A DNA stretch of 64,000 nucleotides from Bacteroidia bacterium (GTDB lineage Bacteria > Bacteroidota > Bacteroidia > AKYH767-A > OLB10): NCBI GenBank assembly GCA_037045145.1, contig JBAOIA010000011.1, forward strand, positions 806,001 through 870,000, read 5' to 3'. The notes under the pieces are model-generated. The model was given only the letters and a program-made list of their open reading frames with translations, was not told the origin of the DNA and searched no databases. A program made the position numbers and the translations under genes. This document shows, piece by piece, positions 18,637 through 27,438 of the stretch (within the stretch, counting starts at the first letter, position 1; every line of letters starts with the position of its first letter).

Positions 18637-20310
18637 TTAAATTCCTATAGCTAATCCTAAACTTATTCCCCATGTAAAATAATTTGATTTGGCATTACTT
18701 TCATATATTGAAGTGTATTTATCAGATATTCTATCTGAAATTTTATAGCTATTAGTCTTATTGCTTAAATTGGCATAAATGACAGCAACACCTGCTTTAG
18801 CAGCAATCTTTGATGATAGATGATACAATAAATCCAGATTAGCGTTCAGCGAATAGCCTTTTCTTTTTGAAAGTTTACGACTGTCTTTTTCATTAAACAC
18901 CTTGTTTAATCCAAAGTCGTAACCTGAAGAATTTTGTTGATACATTGAAAAGGCATTGTCAGCAATTGAATTGTCTTTTGAATTAATAGTTTCACCAACT
19001 AAAATCCAATCTGTATTTTGTTCGTTATAATTTTGTGAGTATTCAAACTGTTTTGTGGCCATATTATATTGATAAATGCCTTCATAATCTACAGTTGCTT
19101 GGTACTGATATTTATTTAGAGAGGTAATATACCCGGGTCCAAATCCTATTTCTGTTGCAAACCTTGTGTTTTTTAACTTGCCTCTATATTTTAATTGTAA
19201 TGCAAAGTTTAATATAGAGAAAGTAATATTTTCATTAGCCTCTTTTATAGTAACTATTCTGCGATAGTCATCTACACCATCATTGCTTTTATAAAAATAT
19301 TTTATACCAGATACTTGATAATCATCACGATAGTTGTTTATAAACAAGTTTGCTGAAACACCAAAGTTCTTTTTGAATTTTCTCTTACCAAAATAATAGG
19401 CTAAATTAAGGTCAAGAGCAACACTTGGTTTAACACCGGGGTTTTTAACTTTTCCAAAAGTGGATTTAACCTTATCCATTTTTTCATAACTAAAACCAGA
19501 GGTTGGTACACTTAAAACATGCTTGTTGAGGTGATATGCTAATGAGCCTGATAGAACAATCGAATAAGTAAAGGTTGAAGGTGGGCAGCCTTTGTTGGTA
19601 GGTGAGCCAAATTCTCCTGGGCAATCATCATCTTTATCAGGAATGCCATCATTGTCCTGATCCGGACACCCTTTAAGATATTGTTTACCTCTTATGTCTT
19701 TGCAGTCATCTTGCGTATCTATTATGCCATCCAGATCAGCATCGTTTATCACTTTTATATTATTTATTATATTTAATGAACTTATATCACTGATCTTAAC
19801 TGTCAAATTCGGTGCTATTGATAGTGTTAGTAAGAGGCTGTCATGATTGAAAATTTTGTATTTTTTAGAATGACTAGTTGCATTTATTATACGTTCTAAA
19901 GCTACTTTAATAATTCCATTGTCCTGATCTTTATAAGAGATATTAATTTTTTTATTTAAAACAATCAAACCCTTTGGAAATTCATATACCAATCCTCTGA
20001 AATATTCCTGGAGTGGTTTTTTAGTTACTTTGTAAGGATTGGTGTTAAATTCAAGTGAATCGTATGTAGGCAATATGTCATCATAAATTTTTGCATCTTT
20101 TGTAAACAGTAGTTTAAACTTACTCATTATCTCATTACTCTGTTTAATGCCGCCCGGTTCTATTAGATTACTCATGGTCAAATAATCTTTTAATAATGAA
20201 TCTACTCTGACGTGAATAATATTTTTTTGTGATAAAGTATATTTTTGACCAAAACTTTCTAAGCCTAAAAGGCTGAAAATCATAAATAAAATTGTAATTG
20301 TATATTTCAT
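18637..20310 (-). CDS. Outer-membrane beta-barrel protein with thrombospondin type 3 repeats
   Basis: The 557-residue protein has a signal peptide (MKYTITILFMIFSLLGLESFG). A small alpha/beta domain occupies about 25-190. Two thrombospondin type 3-like calcium motifs follow (DADLDGIIDTQDDCKD and DQDNDGIPDKDDDCPG). From about residue 245 to the end are alternating amphipathic strands ending in YFTWGISLGLAIGI, as in an OmpA/Bacteroidota barrel. Usually the calcium repeats follow the barrel and precede an OmpA domain; here they precede the barrel and there is no OmpA domain. It may be the outer-membrane partner of the envelope complex encoded by this operon. Confidence 0.7.
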   Translation of the reverse strand: MKYTITILFMIFSLLGLESFGQKYTLSQKNIIHVRVDSLLKDYLTMSNLIEPGGIKQSNEIMSKFKLLFTKDAKIYDDILPTYDSLEFNTNPYKVTKKPLQEYFRGLVYEFPKGLIVLNKKINISYKDQDNGIIKVALERIINATSHSKKYKIFNHDSLLLTLSIAPNLTVKISDISSLNIINNIKVINDADLDGIIDTQDDCKDIRGKQYLKGCPDQDNDGIPDKDDDCPGEFGSPTNKGCPPSTFTYSIVLSGSLAYHLNKHVLSVPTSGFSYEKMDKVKSTFGKVKNPGVKPSVALDLNLAYYFGKRKFKKNFGVSANLFINNYRDDYQVSGIKYFYKSNDGVDDYRRIVTIKEANENITFSILNFALQLKYRGKLKNTRFATEIGFGPGYITSLNKYQYQATVDYEGIYQYNMATKQFEYSQNYNEQNTDWILVGETINSKDNSIADNAFSMYQQNSSGYDFGLNKVFNEKDSRKLSKRKGYSLNANLDLLYHLSSKIAAKAGVAVIYANLSNKTNSYKISDRISDKYTSIYESNAKSNYFTWGISLGLAIGI

Positions 20311-20337
20311 ATTTCCGGGTATTTAATGGTTAATTCT

Positions 20338-23300
20338 TTAAGGATATATAACTAAAAATTTAGTAGTCGTTCTTTCACCGGTTGTTGCGGTAATATAAGC
20401 ATGATACAATCCTTGATTTAATTTTAAATCTTTAAATGTGAAGATGTATTGCGGTGAGGTTTTTTCAATATTTTGAGAATAGACTATTTGTCCCATGGTA
20501 TTAATGATCTTTAATTTGATATCACCATAGATTGCTCCTGAAAGGGTTATATTAAAATTCCCATTATTAGGACTTGGAAGAATTTGAGTTATTATTTGAT
20601 CGGGAATTTCTGTTTCTTGATTTTTTTGAATTCGGGTTGCAAATGGACCGTTATAATAGACCTTTGTAAAACAACTTCCATAGCGTGCCCTTACCCAATA
20701 GGCATAATTTGTTTCATCAAGAGTATTGTCTAATAGAATAAAAGATGAATTTGGTGAAAATGCCTGATATACCTGCCCTGGAATATTATTGGGTTGCAGA
20801 TTTGCGATAGAATCGAATCCCCACTGATAGCCATCGGCAGTGTGATCAAGATAGACCAGTAAATTACCAGGCTGTTTTTTTACAATGATAGCTTCTGCAA
20901 TGGAATCAATTTGAGCAGCTACTGCTATTGTAATTGAAGTATCATTGGTGCAGCCTAATGATGTAGTTAACACAGCATGTATCGTTGCTGTATAGTTTAC
21001 TGACCCATTGTACATTGATATTACAGTATTTGCTACGGAATCTTTTTTTAATTCAACCAATCCGGGAACTGATGGTGAAGTTGTAACATCCCAGGTGATT
21101 AAATTGCCACCAATATTTGTAACATTAAAATTTAGATTTTCAACTCCTCCACAAACGGATGTTTGTATTGTTCCACCTGAATTTGTCTGATTTGTAACTA
21201 CAGGGGTTAAAGGAGTTGGCAAAACGGTTATATTGACAATAATGTCTGTTCCAGAACAACCAGCGGCAGTACTGTGTACAATAATAGTAGCAGTAACTGG
21301 AGAGTTAGTTGGGTTATTAGCCGTAAATGACGGAATGTTGCCAGAACCACTTGAGGGAAGATTAATAGTTGGGTTGTTGTTGGTCCAGCTTATAGTAGTA
21401 CCAGATAAAGATGAGACTAAATCAATTTCGATGGAACTCTCATTATTACATATTGTTTGATTATTGGGTGTTGAAGTAATATTGGGTTGTGGATTTACAA
21501 TAATAGTACCAGTAGCATTTACATTGCTGCAACCACCCGTGAGGGGAATGGAATAATTAAAAGTTCCACTTGCAGACGGAGTACCTTGAATGGTAATAGT
21601 GTTACCGGCAAAACTTGCAGAAACACCGGCAGGCAAACCAGAAGGAGAAGCAATACCTGTGGCTCCAGTGGTTGTATGAGTAAGAGGAGATAAAGAAGTG
21701 TTAATACAAAGTGTAGTTGTAGTGCCTGCTGTTACGGTGTTATTAGGATTTACAATAATAGTACCAGTAGCAATTACATTGCCGCAACCACCCGTGAGTG
21801 GAATAGAATAATTAAAAGTTCCACTTGCAGTAGGAGTACCTTGAATGGTAATAGTGTTACCGGCAAAACTTGCAGAAACACCAGCAGGCAAACCAGAGGG
21901 AGAAGCAATACCTGTGGCTCCAGTGGTTGTATGAGTAAGAGGAGATAAAGAAGTGTTAATACAAAGTGTAGTTGTAGTGCCTGCTGTTACGGTGTTATTA
22001 GGATTTACAATAATAGTACCAGTAGCAATTACATTGCCGCAACCACCCGTGAGTGGAATAGAATAATTAAAAGTTCCACTTGCAGTAGGAGTACCTTGAA
22101 TGGTAATAGTGTTACCGGCAAAACTTGCAGAAACACCAGCAGGCAAACCAGAAGGAGAAGCAATACCTGTGGCTCCAGTGGTTGTATGAGTAAGAGGAGA
22201 TAAAGAAGTGTTAATACAAAGTGTAGTTGTAGTGCCTGCTGTTACGGTGTTATTAGGATTTACAATAATAGTACCAGTAGCAATTACATTGCCGCAACCA
22301 CCCGTGAGTGGAATAGAATAATTAAAAGTTCCACTTGCAGTAGGAGTACCTTGAATGGTAATAGTGTTACCGGCAAAACTTGCAGAAACACCGGCAGGCA
22401 AACCAGAAGGAGAAGCAATACCTGTGGCTCCAGTGGTTGTATGAGTAAGAGGAGATAAAGAAGTGTTAATACAAAGTGTGGTTGTAGTGCCTGCTGTAAC
22501 AGTGTTAATAGACGTTACAATAATAGTACCGGTAGCATTTACATTGCCGCAACCACCAGTGAGGGGAATAGAATAATTAAAAGTTCCACTTACAGTAGGA
22601 GTGCCTTGAATGGTAATAGTGTTACCGGCAAAACTTGCAGAAACACCAGCAGGCAAACCAGAGGGAGAAGCAATGCCTGTGGCTCCAGTGGTTGTATGAG
22701 TAAGAGGAGATAAAGAAGTGTTAATACAAAGTGTAGTAGTAGTGCCTGCAGTTACAGTGTTAATATTTACAATAATAGTACCGGTAGCAATTACATTGCC
22801 GCAACCACCAGTGAGGGGAATAGAATAATTAAAAGTTCCACTTACAGTAGGAGTACCTTGAATGGTAATAGTGTTACCGGCAAAACTTGCAGAAACACCA
22901 GCAGGCAAACCAGAGGGAGAAGCAATACCTGTGGCTCCAGTGGTTGTATGAGTAAGAGGAGATAAAGAAGTGCTAATACAAAGTGTAGTAGTAGTGCCTG
23001 CTGTTACAGTTTTATTAGGATTTACAATAATAGTACCAGTAGCAATTACATTGCCGCAACCACCAGTGAGGGGAATGGAATAATTAAAAGTTCCACTTGC
23101 AGTAGGAGTACCTTGAATGGTAATAGTGTTACCGGCAAAACTTGCAGAAACACCAGCAGGCAAACCAGAGGGAGAAGCAATACCTGTGGCTCCAGTGGTT
23201 GTATGAGTAAGAGGAGATAAAGAAGTGTTAATACAAAGTGTAGTTGTAGTGCCTGCTGTAACAGTGTTATTAGGTAGCACAGTAATAGTACCTGTCGCAA

Positions 23301-23613
23301 CACTATCAATAGTGCAATTAGTTCCATTTAAGACAATGCTATAATTAAATGTGCCGGAAACAGTTGGTGTGCCACTTATAGTAATCGTATTAGATGAAAA
23401 AATAGGAGTAATTCCAGTAGGTAACCCTGTAAAGGTACCAATCCCTGTGACACCTGTCGTGTTGTGCGTAATAGAAGGAGTTAATGCTGTATTAATACAT
23501 ATTGAAGGTGATGATGAAGCTGCACCAACATTGCATTGAGCAAATGTATTGTTGTAAAATAAGACAATTAGTACAATAAATTGTACTATTAATCGAAGAT
23601 TTTTTAGTTTCAT
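20338..23613 (-). CDS. T9SS-secreted repetitive Ig-like adhesin
   Basis: The 1091-residue protein has a signal peptide (to about residue 25), one diverged and seven near-identical repeats of about 85 residues (each starting NTVTAGTTTTLC and containing GLPAGVSASFAGNTITIQG), then two further Ig-like domains. It ends with a type A T9SS sorting domain (SPNNGNFNITLSG to TKFLVIYP). Such proteins are exported by the type IX system and attached to the cell surface. Within each repeat a putative-Ig fold is likely. It lies inside a run of genes ending in clpV, an unusual place for a T9SS adhesin. The high repeat identity suggests recent expansion and variable copy number. Confidence 0.85.
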   Translation of the reverse strand: MKLKNLRLIVQFIVLIVLFYNNTFAQCNVGAASSSPSICINTALTPSITHNTTGVTGIGTFTGLPTGITPIFSSNTITISGTPTVSGTFNYSIVLNGTNCTIDSVATGTITVLPNNTVTAGTTTTLCINTSLSPLTHTTTGATGIASPSGLPAGVSASFAGNTITIQGTPTASGTFNYSIPLTGGCGNVIATGTIIVNPNKTVTAGTTTTLCISTSLSPLTHTTTGATGIASPSGLPAGVSASFAGNTITIQGTPTVSGTFNYSIPLTGGCGNVIATGTIIVNINTVTAGTTTTLCINTSLSPLTHTTTGATGIASPSGLPAGVSASFAGNTITIQGTPTVSGTFNYSIPLTGGCGNVNATGTIIVTSINTVTAGTTTTLCINTSLSPLTHTTTGATGIASPSGLPAGVSASFAGNTITIQGTPTASGTFNYSIPLTGGCGNVIATGTIIVNPNNTVTAGTTTTLCINTSLSPLTHTTTGATGIASPSGLPAGVSASFAGNTITIQGTPTASGTFNYSIPLTGGCGNVIATGTIIVNPNNTVTAGTTTTLCINTSLSPLTHTTTGATGIASPSGLPAGVSASFAGNTITIQGTPTASGTFNYSIPLTGGCGNVIATGTIIVNPNNTVTAGTTTTLCINTSLSPLTHTTTGATGIASPSGLPAGVSASFAGNTITIQGTPSASGTFNYSIPLTGGCSNVNATGTIIVNPQPNITSTPNNQTICNNESSIEIDLVSSLSGTTISWTNNNPTINLPSSGSGNIPSFTANNPTNSPVTATIIVHSTAAGCSGTDIIVNITVLPTPLTPVVTNQTNSGGTIQTSVCGGVENLNFNVTNIGGNLITWDVTTSPSVPGLVELKKDSVANTVISMYNGSVNYTATIHAVLTTSLGCTNDTSITIAVAAQIDSIAEAIIVKKQPGNLLVYLDHTADGYQWGFDSIANLQPNNIPGQVYQAFSPNSSFILLDNTLDETNYAYWVRARYGSCFTKVYYNGPFATRIQKNQETEIPDQIITQILPSPNNGNFNITLSGAIYGDIKLKIINTMGQIVYSQNIEKTSPQYIFTFKDLKLNQGLYHAYITATTGERTTTKFLVIYP
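21495..23275. repeat. Seven tandem ~255-bp repeats inside the adhesin gene
   Basis: Seven near-identical units, each about 252-258 bases, lie head to tail; the shared phrase TTAATACAAAGTGT recurs near 21700, 21955, 22210, 22465, 22720 and 23228, with a one-base variant (CTAATACAAAG) near 22975. An older, diverged unit follows at about 23280-23530. Differences between units are mostly single substitutions, which points to recent duplication or gene conversion. Confidence 0.9.
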
Positions 23614-23667
23614 GTTTAGGCAGGTTTTACTTATTTGATGCGAATATAATTAATGTAATGGGAATTT

Positions 23668-26526
23668 TTAATTATCAGGAAAATATTTTTTTATTAACAG
23701 TCTTATTTTTTTTCTGCTTATTGGGGATAACATTTTTTCATTTTCAATCACAGTGTTTTCAATCTGTTTTGATGACAGGCACTTTTCAAGATGCTCAAGT
23801 GCTTCTTTTTCTTTATTTTGTTGTGCATCATAGCAAGAATAAACCAAATAATACAGCCCTATATTATTGTCATCACCAATTCCTTTTTTTAAATAGGTTT
23901 CACATAAAGCATATTGTTTTCTGTAAACCGCAATATATGCAAGCCATAAATTGGATGGAATACTATAACTTGTTTCACTCGCATTTTCAAAAATTTTAAG
24001 TTTATTTTCTGCATTTGCAATATTAGCATTGTCTTCTGTTCTTATCAGGCAAATTGATACTCTAAAAGTGCAGGTATCTCTATATGTTGGGGTGTTAAAA
24101 AGTTTTGAATACTCATCAATAGCTTTAAGATATTTCTTGCCTTTCTCGGCATTGTTAGCCGACCAATAAATAACTTCTTTATTATTAGAATTAATTTTTA
24201 ATGCATTATCAAAATTATCAGCTGCAGCCTTGTAATTGGACATTTCATACTGAGCTCTTGCAACTACATAATAACTTTCCCAACGTTTCTGTTTTGATAG
24301 ATCAATCGCTTTTTCGCCATATATAATTGCCTGAGCATAATTTTTGCTACCAAATTCAGCCCAAGCACGGTTAAATAAAGCAGAATCGGATTCGGCTATT
24401 GCATTAGAACGTTCAAAACTAGTTGCTGCATCTTTGAATTTATTTTGTCTCATTTTTGATAAGCCTATATAGTAATGTGCTGTTGCATTTTGAGGATTGA
24501 GGGTTAACTCTTTTTCAAAATCTTTCATGGCTTCATAATAAAGCTCTTTTTCAAAATAAACTTGACCTCTTGTTATATAGGTTTCTTGAATATTTTTATT
24601 TTTCCGGTCAAGAGTATTTAAGTCACTTAATGCCAGGTCGTAATTTTTCATTTTTAGATATGTTTGTCCGCGTTTTAATAAACCTAAAAGTGTGCTATCT
24701 AAATCAATAGTCTTTGAGTATTCAATTAAAGCATCTTTCAGGAATTCTTTGTTTTTAAATTGGTCGCCTCTTGCAAGAAAGCTATCTATTACATGTGAAA
24801 TATATGTGTGATTATCTATGGTAATTCCACACTTTACAGCTTCTCGGAAGTCTTTTCCCGCTTCAATAAATTTATTTTGTTCTATTCTGCATTTAGTTCG
24901 TAAGAAGAGTAATAGGCCATAACATTTGGTAGCTTGTATACCAGCAGTACAGGTTAGCTCACAATTTGAATAAAGGGCATTGTTAAATTCCAATTCTGCT
25001 TTTGCATAATACACTGTTGTGTCTGATGTATGGAATTCAATTGCTTTTGCATAATCTTGTATGGCCTTGTCAAAATACTTTTGCTGAGTATAAAATTTTG
25101 CCCTAAAAATATAATAATATGCTTCTCTTGGAGTGTACTCAATTAGTTTGGTAGCATCACTTAAAGCACGAATAAAGTCACCAATATTGAATAAGATGAA
25201 TGCTCTTAACTCTAAAGCATCTAAATGTTTATCCGAACTTAACTGAACGCTTTCATTTAGTGATTTTAAGATTTGTTTTGTTTCATCCGGGTTTATAACA
25301 TAAATTGCTTTAGCAAATTGATAATATAAATCAGATTTGTATAATTTATTTTTAGTAGCATATTCTTTTTTTACCTCATTATTTAAAAGCGACTCAACTT
25401 CTTTTGTTGATTTTAAGTTATAGGTTGCCTCAAAAGATGCAATAGCAGAACTTAGCCCACTTAAATCATTTTGCAGATTGGTAACAGTCGTATCTTTTAC
25501 TTTGTAGTCAATAACTAGTGAATCACATAGTATTTTTGCTTTTTGAAACTTGCAATTGTCAAGATAGGTTTGAATTTGCTCCTTATCAGCTTTAATTTTT
25601 TTTGACAGATATTTTTGATAAGCCTCTTCCTTAAGTTTTTTTTCGATTTCTTTTCTTGAGTGTTCAAGTTTGTTTTTTAGCTGTTTGTCACTTGAATTAA
25701 TAATATAGGCTTCTCTGTACTTGTCACGAGCCTTTTCATAATCACCGGCACTCATTGCATCATCGCCTTCTTGTACAAAACGGGTTAAAACTTTTTGTTC
25801 AGCTATTTTTTGTTTTTCATTTTCAGAAAGTAATTCATTAATAATTTTATTAGCATCAATTTCAACTTGAACAATTTGTTTAAAGTCATTCAAAGTGTCA
25901 TGATCGGTTACTCGTGCAAAACGAATAGTTTGAATCTGGAGTTGCCATGTTGAATCTCTGTTAACAATTACCTCAAATACCCTTTCTGTTGGTTGAATAA
26001 AGGAACTATTCTTTAAGGCAGTGTTGTACTTTAGTTCTGTATAAACTTTGTAGTAATAAAAGCTTCTTCTCTTTAAAGAAGAAATATTCTTGATAGTAAT
26101 TGAAACACTGGTTTCATCTTCTTTAGCTTTTTGTAATTGAGTGTTAACAAGTCTTAAGTAATCTCCCACAAATAAATCTTGAGTGGGAAAAGTGGTGTCT
26201 GCCCCAATAAAAAGGTCGTTTTCTATTAGAGAGTTTTCATTGTAAAAAAGACGGTTTGGATACTTTAATTTAGCTTCATTCGAAATATTTCCAAGAATCC
26301 TTTCACAAAGGTTTGCTTCTGTAGATTCATTGGATAATAAGTTAATTAGGTTTTCAAATTTTGGAATTAAAAAATTTTTTATTTGATAGCTAAACTCAAG
26401 GGTATCTCTTGTAGTTATAATATCTTTATTAACGGTGTTTGTGTTTTGGGAATAAGTAAGCAGAGGAAGAATAGTTCCCGAAAAAACTAAAACGAGTAAA
26501 AATTGTAAAAAATATTTCTGCTTCAT
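23668..26526 (-). CDS. Secreted TPR-repeat protein
   Basis: The 952-residue protein has a signal peptide (MKQKYFLQFLLVLVFSGTILPLLTYS). An alpha/beta domain of about 180 residues follows. From about residue 250 to the end are many TPR units, for example GDDAMSAGDYEKARDKYREAYII and YIGLSKMRQNKFKDAATSFERS. TPR arrays mediate protein-protein binding, here presumably in the periplasm. A charged coiled-coil segment lies between the first TPR and the rest (about 280-350). It is in the ten-gene operon, 54 bases upstream of the adhesin gene. It may be an assembly scaffold for the envelope complex; this is inferred. Confidence 0.75.
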   Translation of the reverse strand: MKQKYFLQFLLVLVFSGTILPLLTYSQNTNTVNKDIITTRDTLEFSYQIKNFLIPKFENLINLLSNESTEANLCERILGNISNEAKLKYPNRLFYNENSLIENDLFIGADTTFPTQDLFVGDYLRLVNTQLQKAKEDETSVSITIKNISSLKRRSFYYYKVYTELKYNTALKNSSFIQPTERVFEVIVNRDSTWQLQIQTIRFARVTDHDTLNDFKQIVQVEIDANKIINELLSENEKQKIAEQKVLTRFVQEGDDAMSAGDYEKARDKYREAYIINSSDKQLKNKLEHSRKEIEKKLKEEAYQKYLSKKIKADKEQIQTYLDNCKFQKAKILCDSLVIDYKVKDTTVTNLQNDLSGLSSAIASFEATYNLKSTKEVESLLNNEVKKEYATKNKLYKSDLYYQFAKAIYVINPDETKQILKSLNESVQLSSDKHLDALELRAFILFNIGDFIRALSDATKLIEYTPREAYYYIFRAKFYTQQKYFDKAIQDYAKAIEFHTSDTTVYYAKAELEFNNALYSNCELTCTAGIQATKCYGLLLFLRTKCRIEQNKFIEAGKDFREAVKCGITIDNHTYISHVIDSFLARGDQFKNKEFLKDALIEYSKTIDLDSTLLGLLKRGQTYLKMKNYDLALSDLNTLDRKNKNIQETYITRGQVYFEKELYYEAMKDFEKELTLNPQNATAHYYIGLSKMRQNKFKDAATSFERSNAIAESDSALFNRAWAEFGSKNYAQAIIYGEKAIDLSKQKRWESYYVVARAQYEMSNYKAAADNFDNALKINSNNKEVIYWSANNAEKGKKYLKAIDEYSKLFNTPTYRDTCTFRVSICLIRTEDNANIANAENKLKIFENASETSYSIPSNLWLAYIAVYRKQYALCETYLKKGIGDDNNIGLYYLVYSCYDAQQNKEKEALEHLEKCLSSKQIENTVIENEKMLSPISRKKIRLLIKKYFPDN

Positions 26527-26553
26527 TAAAGGTTTTGTTTGAGTTTTAAATAA

Positions 26554-27435
26554 TTACAGATTCAGCATATTAAGAATTTGATGTTTATATTTTTTTTTTG
26601 ATTCACTTGTGGCAGTTTGTAATCTGGAAATTAGCCATCCCGAATTTTTTGATGTGCGGTTATAGTATTTTATTTCAAGTGCCCATCCGGGGAGTTGAAG
26701 TAGGTGATAATTAATTTTGTCGAGATTAATAAATTTAATTTGTTTGTTGTTTATTAAGATGAGCAGTTTTTTTAGCTCAAACGGAATAGGTTTGGTAGTT
26801 ACATAATCAAGAGCACTGTTTCGGTTTTCAAAAAACTTAAAAAGTTCTGAAAATTGTAAAGCATGACTTACTGGAGAGAAAAATTTTGTTCCTCTGTGGT
26901 TTTTAATAAACAAACTATCATTAATGACAGCAATACTGTCGTTTACAAAACTTGATTTTAAAATACCTCCTTCAGCAGCAATTATTGACCATTTAAATGC
27001 ATTTTGTTGTGTACGTTCAACCTTTAGAGTTAATTCAATAGTTGAGATTTTCTTTTTATAGAGAACTTTACAATAAAGTTTTGCATACCAGTTGTCATCA
27101 AAATAGCTTAAATATAGTGGGTGGATAGAATCAATACAACTTTTAACAAATAAAAAAGATGTTGAAATATCCTTAGGCTCTTTAAAAATTTCAAAGTTAA
27201 ATAAACTACGTATAAGTACATCTCTTGTTAATTGTATATCTGGTTTTTGGTTTTGAATATAATTAAGAACTGCCATTTTTTTTGTGTAATTAAATCTGTC
27301 GAAAAACATATCTAATGTATGAACTTTATAGGCAAATGATTCATTTAATAGTGATTGATTTTTAAAAGTTTGAGCATTGGTTTTATTGAACACAAGTAAA
27401 AAGCATACAAATAATAGTCTATATCTTTCCTTCAT
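26554..27435 (-). CDS. Secreted protein of unknown function
   Basis: The 293-residue product has a signal peptide (MKERYRLLFVCFLLVFNKTNA, then QTFKNQ). The mature part has an alpha/beta domain of about 130 residues (LTRDVLIRSLFNFEIFKEPKD to QNAFKWSIIAAEGGIL) and a helical C-terminal part. I recognise no family. The alpha/beta domain resembles, by pattern, domains in the TPR, barrel, PKD-like and low-complexity proteins of the same operon. It starts 3 bases after the upstream gene stops, so translation is probably coupled. Confidence 0.6.
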   Translation of the reverse strand: MKERYRLLFVCFLLVFNKTNAQTFKNQSLLNESFAYKVHTLDMFFDRFNYTKKMAVLNYIQNQKPDIQLTRDVLIRSLFNFEIFKEPKDISTSFLFVKSCIDSIHPLYLSYFDDNWYAKLYCKVLYKKKISTIELTLKVERTQQNAFKWSIIAAEGGILKSSFVNDSIAVINDSLFIKNHRGTKFFSPVSHALQFSELFKFFENRNSALDYVTTKPIPFELKKLLILINNKQIKFINLDKINYHLLQLPGWALEIKYYNRTSKNSGWLISRLQTATSESKKKYKHQILNMLNL

Positions 27436-27438
27436 AGG

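Noticed and set aside
23046..23327. 93-residue leucine-rich open frame on the minus strand
   Set aside because: It is an out-of-frame reading of the adhesin repeats; the leucine-rich pattern comes from the repeat DNA, not a membrane protein.
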